Of a stretch of 64,000 bases of DNA, positions 11,320-23,201 are shown piece by piece. Under the pieces are notes generated by a model. That model made no database searches and had not been told where the DNA came from. It saw nothing but the letters and a program-made list of their open reading frames with translations. The translations under genes and the position numbers were made by a program. The DNA lies in contig JBANSL010000013.1 in assembly GCA_037127255.1 (NCBI GenBank), positions 61,146,688 to 61,210,687 of the forward strand, written 5' to 3'. This DNA is from Persicaria tinctoria. Lineage: Eukaryota; Streptophyta; Magnoliopsida; Caryophyllales; Polygonaceae. Position 1 is the first letter of the stretch, and every line of letters begins with the position of its first letter.

Positions 11320-12290
11320 TGTTGTGAGCCTAATCCACCATTTTTTATACTATCTTTTATATCGATTTCTGCATAGATTTCATGCATTTGGGCTAGAATA
11401 ATACATAAATTGTGTAGTTTATGTTTATTTACAATATATGGAGGTCTACACAAGTTTTTGTTATATTTCGCAGAAATCGGACGTACTTTGAGCTTAAAGG
11501 AAACCCATGAAGAAGCTAAGGATGGTGCAGCTGGAGAAAATGACATTTTTCTCCATTCATCATTCTGAGTCAAGTTCTGGTGTCTTCATGAGAGTTGTAG
11601 CCCTCGAAAAGAGCTTGCCAACGCATGGTCATATGCGCCAATCCGACGAACGAGGACTCGGGGAAGTGCGTTTCAAGAACAGAGAAAAATGTTGAGAGTT
11701 GAATGTTACTCGACATCGACCAAATTGGTCGAAGTCGACCACGCCCAAATCGAGTAAAGACCCCAGAAATCGACAAGGAAGCTGGAAGTTGAACATGCAA
11801 GTCGATATCGAGGAAATCTACTCGATATCGAGTAACCACTTCGTCGATTTTCACTTTCTAGAGCCGAGATCAACGAAGAAGCCGAAGACGGACCAAACCT
11901 TGGTCGATATCGAGGAAATCTGCTCGATATCGAGGAAAAATCAAGTCGACTTTGCTCCTGGAAACCGGAGTCGAGTTGCTGAGTAGAAGACGAAGAAAGT
12001 GCTAGTCAATATCGAGGAATTCTACTTGATATCGAGGAAATCCCTAGTGGCTTAAGTCGAGTAATCCAGATCTTGTTAAGGTTCTATCCCGAGCAGATGG
12101 AGATATTTTCGAGATCAAATTCTATCAAGTTCCATCAAGATCTATGAACTCCATGGAGGATTTATCAACAAATTAGATATAGTCCTACTTGATTTAATTA
12201 TTTATTTCCATGTTTTAATCTTTAGATAAAAGATAGGTAGATATAGATTTAGATATAATTCTCTTTCCTAATTAGAGAGGGAATGAAGGC

Positions 12291-12306
12291 TATAAATAAA
12301 GCTTTA
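12291..12306 (+). promoter_or_regulatory. Candidate LTR TATA box
   Basis: CTATAAATAAAGC lies in the middle of the LTR. The same phrase occurs at the equivalent place in the other LTRs of this family (about 20410, 22110, 28800 on the minus strand, 61935), each followed by a purine-rich GAGAGAG-type leader or a short leader. This fits the U3/R boundary of an LTR promoter; transcription starts are inferred. Confidence 0.5.
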
Positions 12307-13216
12307 GGGGCTGATTTCTAGGCATTCAATTTCAGAGACAATTAGTTACATAGAGAGAGAGTAGAGGAGAGAGCTTGTGGCGAGAGGAGTGAAGGTGTTG
12401 AGAGACGGTTTGTCTTCGATCGGTTGTAAGTTTTCTTTAGTTTATTTAATGCAATTTATTTTCCTGAAATCTTTGATGAGTTTATTGATGATGAAGAGCG
12501 AGTAGTCCACCCACTTCTAGGGTCAGGGTGAGCCCGACGGTAGTCATGTGATGTGATGTGGTAAAGGTTTCATCTTTTTATGCAATTCGTCTTCTATCCC
12601 TATGAGCATGATTCTTTTGCGAAAGTTGAAGGTGATCCTTGTTGGTGTTATTGAAGCGAAAGTGATCTTAATACAACTTGGATTAATTATGTGAAAAGGG
12701 TTAGTAACAATTTGGGTTTATGCGAAAGCCTCTATATTCCTATTTGTTAATAACGAAAGTTATTTGATGAAAAGCATGATCTTTTATGCCTTTATGTGTT
12801 ATTTTGCATGGTTATCGTTGTGGTATTGACGCCCTGATCTTGGAAGTCTTTAGTTTATTGATTTATTTCATCGAAAATCGTGTTCTGGCTTGCGAAAGGT
12901 TGCAATTTAAGTTTCTGCTTTTTACTCGATTTCGAGGAGATATTGTCGACATCGAGGTATGTTGTCGACATCGAGTTGATTTTGTCGAGATCGAGTACTT
13001 TCTGTTGGTTTTCGTTTTCTGTTTCGTTTTTGCTTGTTGTTTTACTCGACAGGTTAGTCGATATCGAGTACTCTACTCGATATCAAGGAATCTTCTGGTC
13101 GATTTCGCTGAGATCTTTCCGCTACCTGAGATCCGCTGGCGTGCTTCCTCGAGGATCGATCCTGACTTCCCGCTGCTACATCAGGAGAAGGTCTTGTGAT
13201 CATTTGCAAGGGACGT

Positions 13217-14481
13217 TGATGAACGGTTTTTAGTCGCGTTAACCGTATCAAAATAATTTCGAACCTACCTAACTAATGTAGTGTGGTAAGCACGAGTCGA
13301 TCCCACAGAGAACCAAGTTATTCCTAAGCTAAGTTTATTTACCAATTAATATGAAACGGGGGTTTTTGGGTGGTGAAAATAAGAAAGAAAATAAAAAAAA
13401 CTATAAACAAATTAATGCAAAGCAATTTAGAGAAAATCGTTCTACCTACAACTATCCACTTTATTTGGTTGAATTGATATTGTAACTTCCTCTTGTCCTT
13501 TTATGATTCCTATGAATGCCCTTGTCCCGACCTAATATAGTTACTAGTCCAATCAGTCCTAGAAACCCTTATCAATCGAACAGTCCCTAAAGAAGGATTT
13601 AACCCAATTGATAGCTTTAAGTTCAGAGATTAGCCAAGGTATTTGCAGTCCCTAAAGAAGGATTTAACAACACATTCAACTTCCTACTCATCCAATTAGT
13701 TCAATCAGCCCTAAAGGGATAAGTTTGCCACTTGGGTTAAGGTTCACAATCAGGAATCTACAGAACCCTAGCAATTGAATTGATTCTACCAAGTTGATCA
13801 GTCGAGATAGAATAAAACAATCAATCATTCAAGCACAAAGAAGTCGAAACATTCAATATAGGAAATAAGGAACAAGATTCAGAAACTCACAATCAAACCA
13901 AACAAAGCTTCAAATTGTAGACAGAACGGGAGAGTTTAGGTCTCCATAAAAATAAAACAAAACACAATTAGGGTAAAACAAAGTCACGACCGTATCTCCC
14001 TGTCACATTCGGCCGCCCCGTATGAATGTATATATAGCAAATATTCTATCTAAATTCCTAATCTATCTAATTAATCTAATACGGAGTATATTATATTATT
14101 CTATCTATATTATTAATATATATATATATAATAGTAATGTATAGCATAGCAACAACACTTCAAAATCACGTGGGCTCCTCCCCTCTCGGTGTTTTGCTTT
14201 AACTAATATGCAGCCCAAACCATCACGTACCCTCTTCCGTATTCAACTATCCGTCTTCAGCCCATTCACCACGAGTAGCTCGGCCCGTCTTGTTTACCAT
14301 TTATAAATTGATCTCAACTTCTAAATTCATACGATCCAAGCTGAAAATACCTGAAATATATAAAAATACCAGTGTAGACTCCGAAAACCAAATAATACAA
14401 ATTAAGCTATAAAATATATAAAAATGTTCTAAATTAATATGCAAATCTATACCTAAAACATGACTAAAATAGGCTCTATCA
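13217..14481 (+). mobile_element. Solo LTR, gypsy-like family S
   Basis: A 1,265-bp sequence starting TGATGAACGG and ending CTCTATCA, bracketed by a perfect 5-bp duplication GACGT (13212-13216, 14482-14486). Joining the flanks restores the LTR sequence seen uninterrupted in element 3 near 23050 (GGGACGGAATCTGG). It has no coding capacity. It is the remnant left by recombination between the LTRs of a full element, and matches the inverted copy at 1-669. Confidence 0.9.
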
Positions 14482-14551
14482 GACGTAATCTGGTTTGCTT
14501 TACTTTATTTATATTTTGAATTGCAAGTCTCGATTTCCTCCTACAACAAAT

Positions 14552-14569
14552 TGGCACCGTTGCCGGGGA
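14552..14569 (+). other. Primer binding site, tRNA-Asp type (element 2)
   Basis: TGGCACCGTTGCCGGGGA sits 3 bp after the 5' LTR. It is complementary to the 3' end of tRNA-Asp except for one base (CACC for CGCC). Athila-group elements typically prime from tRNA-Asp. Confidence 0.85.
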
Positions 14570-14630
14570 AGCAATCATTTGCGCCTTAGGTAGTTAAATC
14601 TCACGTTTTCCTTGAGTACTTCGCAGGTGT

Positions 14631-17600
14631 ATGTGTCGTTCTGGTCAAACGCCTGAGTTTGACACCTTAGACGATCCGGAACACCTTATACACATCCATT
14701 CTTAGCTGAAAAGGATCATGGCGACTGCCGAAACACAAGCTGAGATGATTGAAAGGCTTTAGAGGGAACTAGCCGCCAAGGATACTCCTCTCAACGCTGA
14801 GAGAGCACGCACTACGCAGGAAACGGAGTGAAGGAGGCAGGTGGAAGTTGAGCTTGCCCAATACTACCACTGTAGAGGATTACATGCACCCGACTCTCGT
14901 CGCGCCTGAATCTGCCATTCTAATCCCTGAAAATAATTTTAAAATTCACACTCCTTTCCTGATTGAGATTAAAAATAATGCTTTCTATGGTAGATTTAAT
15001 GAATGCCCTCTTCAACATATTACCAACTTTACTGATATGTGTCGTACTCTTGCTGAAGGTACCACTTTGGAATATGTCATGATGAAGGCCTTTTGATGGT
15101 CTCTGGCCGGGCTAGCATTGAAGTGGCTCGAAGGTCTCCCTCCACGATCCCTCACAACATGGGCTGAACTGAGACAGGAATTTCTCAACAAATTCTTTCC
15201 TCCTGCCAAGACAGCGCTCCTTCGCCAGAAGATTACAACTTTTAAACAGAAGCCTGGGGAGCCGCTAGCAAAAGCATGAGAACGATATAAGGATCTACTG
15301 CGATCCTGCCCTACACATGGACAACCACCCTACATTGTTTAGGAGATCTTCTTCAATTCTCTGGACCTGGCCACTAAGGATAGGATCAACACGTATACTC
15401 ATTATGAGTATCTGACAATGCCGTCAGTTGAAACATGGGCTACCCTCGACAAGTTGACCAACTACGAAAACAAGTATGGGACTTCAACAAACTATGATTA
15501 GAATGCCTATGCCAGCCCAGCCCCATCCATGCCCCTATATGAGCCTTCTAAGGAAATTGACCCAGATGTCAAGGAGCAGTACTATAGAGATCAGAATCAC
15601 AAACTCCTCAAGCAAGTCAAGTATCTTTCTATCAACCAGCCCTGCATCGAATTCGGATCACAGCGGCACACCACTACTGAGTGCCCACACATAGAGCAAG
15701 TCAGGATGGCAGAAAACCACGAAGAGGTAGCTTACGCATGGGGTCCTAATCGCTATATGGGGGACCAAAGGTTTCAGCAACCACAATGGAACCAAGGTGC
15801 CCCTAGGAACCCCCCGCCATACAGAGCTCCAGGACATCCGGAAAGGGACCAGCGAAAGGATGATCTTCAGATGATCCTTGATGAGATGCGCCGAAATCAA
15901 GGCACCATCAACAATCAGTTCCAGAACATCAATACAAAATTTGGAGAGCTGGACATCTGGAAGAGAAACATAGAGACCCAGATGGGTCAATTCACAGCAC
16001 AGATTCCACGACCGACCGGTCAACTCCCTAGGCAAACAGAACCAAATCCTATGGGGAAGACCGGACACGTCGCAGCCGTAAAGCTCATGAGCGGGCATCA
16101 CTACGCGAGCCGGAGGTCGGAAAGCAGCAGGACGAAGAAGCTGAGAAGCAACTCGACAACTACCAACAACAACTCGATATCGACCAAACGTTGGTTGATG
16201 TCGGCCAAAACCAAGTCGATGTCGAGGAACAGCTTGGCCTGGATTCGTCTGCACAACACTCCAACTCGACATCGAGGAAACTGGTCGATATCGAGCAGAA
16301 TCAAGTCGACGTCGAGGAGACTCAAGTCGAAAAAGAGGACGTTGCAACACCACCGACATCTGTTCTGGCTCCGACGAAAAAAAAGCTGCCTTTTCCGACA
16401 AAATCTCCAAAGGACCCAGCAGAGAAGAAATTTCAGCGCTTCATCAAGATGCTTCAGAGGCTCAATGTCACCATACCCTTCACAGAAGCTCTTAATGAAA
16501 TGCCATCATATGTCAAGTTACTCAAGGAGATCCTAAGCAAAAAGCGGTCAATGGCAGAGATCGCGGAGGAGTGCAGCCATATGGACATACTTGAGAAAAG
16601 GCTAGATCCAGGTAAGTTCGCTATGACCATTGGATTTGGTCAATATAAATTTAATGCTTTATGCGATCTTGGAGCTAGTGTAAATATAATGCCGTTGTCA
16701 ATATGGTCCAAGACTAAGATAGGTGCCCTAGAGCCTGTGGATGCTAAGCTTTATATGGCAAACAACACGGTGGTCATCCCAACAGGCATGGTGGACAATG
16801 TGTCAGTACAAGTAGGTAAGTTCTTTGTCCCTGCTAATTTCTTAGTTATTGATATGGTGGAGGACCCTACTTGTCCAATTATTCCAGGAAGACCCTTCTT
16901 GGCGACGGTGGATGCCAACATAAGCGTAAGGAAGGGAGTACTCACTTTCAACATCAGCGATGAGGTAATTGAGTATTCTTTTAATAAAACTGGAAGGCAC
17001 ACAGGTCCCATGGAAGAGGTAAAGTCTATATCAGCTGGTTACATTACTTGCGGGGAGCCTAAGGTAAGAAATATGACTCCTAAAAAGCTAGAAAAAAGGG
17101 ATATGGAAGCCCAGGTGAAGAAGATCATGGCCATCCGGAAAGAAGAAGCAGAGAATCCACTCGACACGGACCAAGGTCCGTCGTTTTGGACTAACTATTT
17201 TTCAGATGCTTTCCCAGGTCTTAAGTATGGGGTCAATATCGACCAGGAGAAATCGACAGAGCCACTGAACCACTCGATATCGAGTGCACCAGGTCGATAT
17301 CGACCAATCCATACTGAGTTGAGTCCACCAGAAATCGAGAAGAGGGATATCGAGCAGCACAACTCGATATCGACCAATCTTGGTCGATATCGACCAACCT
17401 CTACCGACTCAATTTCTCCTCATGTCAAGCCAAAGCCAGCCGACATCGAGCCATGCAACTCGATATCGACCAACCTTGGTCAATATCGACCAGACCATGT
17501 CGAGCCATCCTCCTCCATATCGACTGATATTCCACCAGACGAGCCGACTTCCTCGATGTCGAGCAGTCTTACTCGAGATCGACCAAAACAGGAGGTCCCC

Positions 17601-17921
17601 GAATCCGATTCTACAAACGTAAGCCAAGGTCTGGATCCTTCTTCTCCTATTTCCATTAAAGAGTTACCTATACATGGGAGAGGTTTGCCTTGGTATGTGC
17701 GATTATGTAGGATTTCCAATGATGAGCCTAAGGAGTATGAAGTTGGAGACAAGCTCTATGTTTCCAAATCAAATTATCATTGGTTTCCTAACAAATTCAA
17801 CAAGAAGAAGATGGGGCCTTTCATCGTGAACAAGATCCATTCCGGAGGATTGCAGCTAATGGACAAGAATGAAGTCTTGTTTGAAGCTCAAGCTACATGG
17901 GCCCTGCAAATGCCACCTTGA
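14631..17921 (+). pseudogene. Element 2 gag-protease with integrase C-terminal-like tail
   Basis: The start at 14631 is chosen by alignment to the ATG of element 3 (MRRSG there, MCRSG here). The Gag domain is recognisable (FNECPLQHITNFTDMCRTLA, then WLEGLPPRSLTTW, then FPPAKTALLRQKIT) but interrupted by several stops before 15530. The zinc knuckle reads CIEFGSQRHTTTEC, with the second Cys replaced by Phe. A 1-base frameshift near 16098 moves reading into the 16191-17921 frame, which carries protease (CDLGASVNIMPLSIW, catalytic DLGA), a Ser/Asp-rich repeat region made from TCGANNTCGA units, and a tail YEVGDKLYVSKSNYHWFPNK...GPFIVNKI resembling the GPY/F end of integrase. RT, RNase H and integrase core are missing. 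Confidence 0.8.
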
Positions 17922-19435
17922 GCTTAAAGGAGAAGTCGGCCTAGCGACTATAAAGTCTAGAGCTTGTAAATAGACATTTATTTTTGGGACATTTGGACAT
18001 TGTTGCTTTTGTTTGTTTTTGGTTTTGAACTTTTAGTTTTCTATTATGGGTATTTCTCTTCTACATTTTTCAGGTCCATGGGGATAGAAGCAAGCTAAAA
18101 TCAGACTAAGCCCAGCAGCATAGCACTCGATTCTGACGATCTGCACGCCTGTCTAGTGAGTTTCTTTCTTTACCCTTATTTTTTATACAGTGAGGACACT
18201 GTAATGTTTAAGTATGGGATGGGGAAGGGCTTACTCTATGTATATTTGATTTTATTTGACATAATGTGTGCATATTTAAGGTCTATCTCTTGAATTGCTT
18301 ATACATGGCTACTTTGGATTTCATATTTATCTATGTATATTTATGTATGTGCGTATATGCATGTTTTCCAAAGTTTATAAAAATGATCCCCATGAAATTT
18401 TTTGAATAAATGTCATGGAAGCTTATATTGAACTCGACGATGCAAAATTTGATTCATTAAAGATATAGCATGAAATAGCCTAGTAAAGGGAAGTCACAAT
18501 GAAGTGCATTATTTCTTGAAAACCATGAAAGGAGGTAAAATTTGATGTCGCTTTTGACATGTTGCATGATAAGAGGATTGAGGACTTTATATTTCCATAT
18601 AATGCTCATATGTTTATATTCTAGCCTTACCTATGCTTATGCATCACAAAAGCCATATTATGCCTTATTTCATATATTGCCCCACATGATCTAAATATTG
18701 CCCATTCTTTACCTTATTTCCCATCCGGGGATTATGTTGAGAATGATGTCACATTATGGAGATTATTATATGGTATTTGTGTTGTTATATATCATTATTG
18801 GAGTTTGGAAGGAAATTGTTTGAAAAAATATGGAAAATTTAATTAGTGAAAGAAAATCCGGTCACCTCAGGAGATATAGGTAGATTGACCCTGCTTACTG
18901 AGATAATAGTTCAGTGAGATGGGACACACAGGTGAGGAGTCCAAAGCACTAATTATCCGGGGCCATTCATGACACCCATGTTTGCGACTCGCGAGAAGGC
19001 AGTGTTGAGATTATAGAGGTAAAAGCATTATTATTGATAAAAGCATTATGGAAGGTGATGAATCTTATGAAAAAGGGATGTGGTAAAGAAAGTTTGGAAA
19101 TACTCCATTTCCCCGAATCATTAGCACCACATTGCCAAAAATTGCCAACCTTTAGCCTTTTACCAAATCTACTCCTTATTGAGCTTAAATTAACGTCATT
19201 TTGATTATTGTTGCTTTGTCACATTAAAGTTTTTGCATAACCCTCATTTTTTTTGAATAGATGTTGCTTTTTAATTGCACATGCAGGGATTTGTGACACT
19301 AGTACCTTTTCGATGATGGTAATTGACTGCAGGGTTATATAAGAATGAATCTGATATGTTGGGAGTTTTGTTTCTTCTCCAGAATGACAATTAAAAGTAT
19401 TGCATGAGGACAAGCAAGCTTAAGTATGGGGTGTT
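17922..19435 (+). other. Element 2 3' untranslated region with two polypurine-like tracts
   Basis: Non-coding. At 18187-18202 lies ACAGTGAGGACACTGT (a 6-bp stem with AGGA loop), resembling the ATTGAGGACAAT hallmark after Athila pol, followed at about 18210 by AAGTATGGGATGGGGAAGGG. A second tract AAGTATGGGGTGTT abuts the 3' LTR at 19422-19435 and is the expected plus-strand primer. The region in between is conserved with 26.6-27.8 kb of element 3. Confidence 0.75.
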
Positions 19436-20684
19436 TGTTGTGAGCCTAATCCGCCATGTTTTATACTATCTTTTATATCGATTTCTGCATACATTTCATG
19501 CATTTGGGCTAGAATAATACATAAATTGTGTATTTTATGTTTATTTATAATATATGGAGGTCTACACAAGTTTTTGTTATATTTCGCAGAAATCGGACAC
19601 ACTTTGGAGCTTAAAGGAAACCCATGAAGAAGCTAAGGATGGTGCAGCTGGAGAAAAGGCCATTTTTCATCATTCATCATTCTGAGTCAAGTTCTGGTGT
19701 CTTCATGAGAGTTGTAGCCCTCCAAAAGAGCTTTCCAACGCATGGTCATATGCGTCAATCCGACGAACGAGGACTCGGGAAAGTGCGTTTCAAGAACAGA
19801 GCAAAATGCCGAGAGCTGAATGTTACTCGACATCGACCAAATTGGTCGAAGTCGACCAAGCCCAAATTGAGTGAAGACCCCAGAAATCGACAAGGAAGCA
19901 AGAAGCTGAACATGCAAGTCAATATCGAGGAAATCTACTCGATATCGAGTAACCACTTAGTCGATTTTCACTTTCTGGAGCCGAGATCAACGAATAAGCT
20001 GAAGACGGACCAAACCTTGGTCGATATCGAGGAAATCTACTTGATATCGAGGAAAAATCAATTCGACTTTGCTCCTGGAAACCGGAATCGAGTTGGTGAG
20101 TAGAAGACGAAGAAAGTGCTAGTCGATATCGAGGAATTCTACTCGATATCGAGGAAATCACCAGTGGCCGAAGTCGAGTAATCCGGTTCTTGTTAAGGTT
20201 CTATCCCGAAGCCGATGGAGATATTTTCGAGATCAAATTCTATCAAGTTCAATCAAGATCTATCAACTCCATGGAGGATTTTTCCACAAATTAGATATAG
20301 TCCTAGTTGATTTAATTATTTATTTCCATGTTTTAATGTTTAGATAAAAGATAGATAGATATAGATTTAGATATAGTTTTCTTTCCTAATTAGAGAAGGA
20401 ATGAAGGCTATAAATAAAGCCTTAGGGGCTGATTTCTAGGGATTCAATTTCAGAGACAATTAGTTGCATAGAGAGAGAGTAGAGGAGAGAGCTTGTGGCG
20501 AGAGGAGAGAAGGTGTTGAGAGTCGGTTCGTCTTCGATCGGTTGTAAGTTTTCTTTAGTTTATTTAATGCAATTTATTTTCCTGAAATCTTTGATGAGTT
20601 TATTGATGATGAAGAGCGAGTAGTCCACCCACTTCTAGGGTCGGGGTGAGCCCGACGGTACCCATGTGATGTGATGCGGTAAAA
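19436..20684 (+). repeat. Element 2 3' LTR, truncated
   Basis: Starts TGTTGTGAGCC right after the polypurine tract and follows the 5' LTR to GGTAAAA at 20684, then changes abruptly into chromovirus LTR sequence (GAATTATACGCGAG, compare GAATTATACCCGAT at 2293). About 0.7 kb of the LTR is missing. Confidence 0.85.
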
Positions 20685-21052
20685 GAATTATACGCGAGAC
20701 AGATGAGTATAATAACTAAAGTGATCAACTATTTAATACTCGATAATAACCATAATCACAATAATCACTATAATCACAATACCACTAACAATAATAATAA
20801 TAATACATGGTACTGGTCGAGCATTTAAAAGGACTACGACCTACATCAGATCGTTGTTTTACCACCTCGTGGAGAATGCATTCCGGGATGGATGTTTCAT
20901 GAAACCTTGTAAGACGGTGGCTTAACGAACCACAACCTGCAAGTCTGTCTACTTCAAACTTGCCAATGACCTATAGTCACTCGCATCATGTGGTGTGCAT
21001 TTTAACTTATCATACCACATGGTGCAAATTTTAACTTATCATACATAACCAG

Positions 21053-23118
21053 TGTTGTGAGCTGAATTTGCCATATTTTACAGTAACTTTAATATCGTTT
21101 TCTGCATACTTTGCATACATTTGGGTTAGCTAGTACAGAATCTATGTAGTTTATGTTTATTTGCCAAATTATGGAATCTACACCAGTTTCTGTTTAAATT
21201 CGCAGAATTCGAGACGTTTTACAGCAACTCTAAGGAAGGTCAAAAAAGCTCGGAAAACCACTACAGAAGTCCAAGGTCAAAGAAGCAGCGGAACCAGTCG
21301 AATCAAGCTGAGAGCCCAGGCTACTCGATCTCGAGTAGGCCTTACTCGATCTAGACGAACATGTCCGAGCCAGACCTTGTCGACTAGGAGCAATGTCGAG
21401 AGCCAGACCAACCCAGCTCCGGAGCCCTACTCGATCTCGACAAGCCCTAGTCGAGATCGACGACGCCTCAGCGCCACGCCCAGAGTTGGCGAGAAGAAGA
21501 GCTGGTCGACAAGCCGAGGACGACCAGGCAACACTCGCTACCAGCAACTCAACTCGCTGCAGCGGACCGCTCACTGCCGCGGAAATCCTCGCTGCCAGCG
21601 GGATGCACCAAGCCGACGGAGAAGTCAACTCGCTCCAGCGGAAGGGGGCTCTCGCACCTACGGATCGACGACCTCGCTGCAGCGGAAGAGGCAACTCACG
21701 GAAGCGGAAAGGAAGAACCCAGCTCGATGTCGACGAAGCCTTGTCGAAGTCGACGACGCCCAGGAGCCTTGTCCGAGCCTTGTCGAGCAGAGTCACCCGA
21801 GGAGTCCAGTCGACGACGAATCCTAGTCGATGTCGACGAGCCCTTGTCGATGTCGAGTAGACCCGTATCTGGAATCGCGTCAACGTGAGCAGTCCGAGTA
21901 GAGTTGGGATTCCTTGGAAGCCGAGAAGACCGAATTCTATCCGATTCTATCAAGCTACATCATGAAGAGGAAGTTTTATCCACTTTAAGACAATTTAGAT
22001 ATATTTAGATTTAATTTCTTTATCGCTTTTATTTATCATTAAACATTTTAGATATAGTTTTAGATATAGATATAGATATTCTACCCTTGATTAGCAAGGA
22101 ATAGAAGGCTATAAATAAAGCCCATGGGGCTCAGTTTTATTCAATTCAATTTCAGTTAGAGAAGTATTTCCACAGAGACGATTTAGGGAGTTCGAAGGTT
22201 TTAGGGTTTTGGCGTTTAACGAGAGTTGGATCGCCGGGATTGTAAAGTCTTTGAATTTAGTTTAATGCAAGTTGTTATTTTCTTTCCAATCAATGTCTGA
22301 GTTTGCGATGAGGCGTGAGTAGTCCACCACTTCTAGGGTTGGGGCGAGCCCAACGATAGCCATGCGTGTTTGAGGTAAAGATCCGACCTTTATCATGTTT
22401 TCAGCATTTTCTACTTGTTTATGTGTTTATTACCCGTCTAATGGAGATCCATGCTAACAACTTGGATTATAAACATAAAATTAGTAGAGACAATTAGGGT
22501 TTCTTGAAAGAGTTGTCTAATTGTTGGAAAAGGCGAAAGCTTAGTCCTTTGATGCGATTTACATGATAATTTGTTTGGTTCTGCCTTATGCATGCTTGGT
22601 TATCGTTGTTGCAAACCCCAATCTTGGAAGCCTTTTATATTAAGTTTAGTTCAAAATCCCAAAGCAACTGTTTTTACCTTCTTTTACTTTCGTTTTATTC
22701 TTTGTCTCCTCGATATCGAATAGCACTCGTCGATATCGAGTACTGATTCTCGATCTAGCATCGTTGTAGCTTTTGTGTGCAGGTACTCGACGAGACGAAG
22801 CGAAGTCGACTAAGACTCTACTCGACATCGAGTAGGCCTTGTCGATATCGACGAGCCCCTGTGCTTGCTGCTGCGCTGTGTTCGACTGTGCCTGACCCCT
22901 GTCGACTAACCCTTAGTCGAGGTCGAGTACCACTGTTGTCGACGTTCGTGGGATTTCTTCGCTGCCTAGGATCCGCTGACACGCTTCCTCGTGGATCGAT
23001 CCTGACTTCCCGCTGCTGCATCAGGAGGAGGTCTTGTAATTATTTGCAAGGGACGGAATCTGGTTTGCCTTATTTTATTTACATTCTATTTTGCAACTCG
23101 ATTTCCTCGTATACAACA
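21053..23118 (+). repeat. Element 3 forward (5') LTR
   Basis: Starts TGTTGTGAGCTG and ends TCGTATACAACA, 2,066 bp. Contains clusters of TCGANNTCGA (21300-21870 and 22700-22940), a block near 21540-21700 repeating CGCTGCAGCGGA-type phrases, and a TATA-like CTATAAATAAAGC near 22110. Long frames on both strands here are by-products of GC-rich repeat sequence and are not called as genes. Confidence 0.9.
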
Positions 23119-23121
23119 AAT

Positions 23122-23139
23122 TGGCGCCGTTGCCGGGGA
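23122..23139 (+). other. Primer binding site, tRNA-Asp (element 3)
   Basis: TGGCGCCGTTGCCGGGGA, 3 bp after the LTR, matches the complement of the tRNA-Asp 3' end over 18 bases. This is the priming site for minus-strand cDNA and supports the Athila placement. Confidence 0.9.
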
Positions 23140-23201
23140 AGCTATCATTCGCGCCTTAGGTAGTTAAATCTCACATCTACTTTGAGTTACTATACAGGTG
23201 T

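Larger units (their letters stand above)
11320..14548 (+). repeat. Element 2 5' LTR
   Basis: Starts TGTTGTGAGCC and ends CTCCTACAACA, followed by the primer site. Net length without the nested solo LTR and its duplication is about 1.96 kb. It contains many TCGANNTCGA palindromes (at least six between 11.70 and 11.95 kb and more at 12.93-13.09 kb). A likely promoter region lies near 12290, where GGCTATAAATAAAGC (a TATA-like box) precedes a GAGAGAGAG-rich leader. Confidence 0.85.
11320..20684 (+). mobile_element. Athila-like Ty3/gypsy element 2, non-autonomous, 3' truncated
   Basis: 5' LTR 11320-14548 (with a nested solo LTR), tRNA-Asp primer site at 14552, degenerate gag-protease-integrase-tail frame 14631-17921, long 3' untranslated region, polypurine tract at 19422-19435, and 3' LTR 19436-20684. 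The 3' LTR stops abruptly after GGTAAAA where chromovirus LTR sequence begins, so the right end was deleted and no target duplication can be checked (the left flank is CCTTT). RT, RNase H and the integrase core are absent. By eye the two LTRs differ at about 5 of the first 127 bases, making it older than element 3. Athila placement rests on the primer site, the 3' region and the protease motif. Confidence 0.8.

Noticed and set aside
14552..14569. tRNA gene at the TGGCNCCGTTGCCGGGGA sites
   Set aside because: Only the 18-base primer complement is present; no tRNA body or A/B boxes nearby.
21161..21883. Long overlapping frames on both strands of the element 3 LTR (also mirrored at 29031-29689)
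   Set aside because: They arise from GC-rich TCGA and CTGCAG repeats, occur on both strands, lack any known domain and are duplicated only because the LTR is.
22777..23163. Arg/Ser-rich frame in the LTR U5 region
   Set aside because: It spans the LTR end and primer site and shows no domain; incompatible with a gene.
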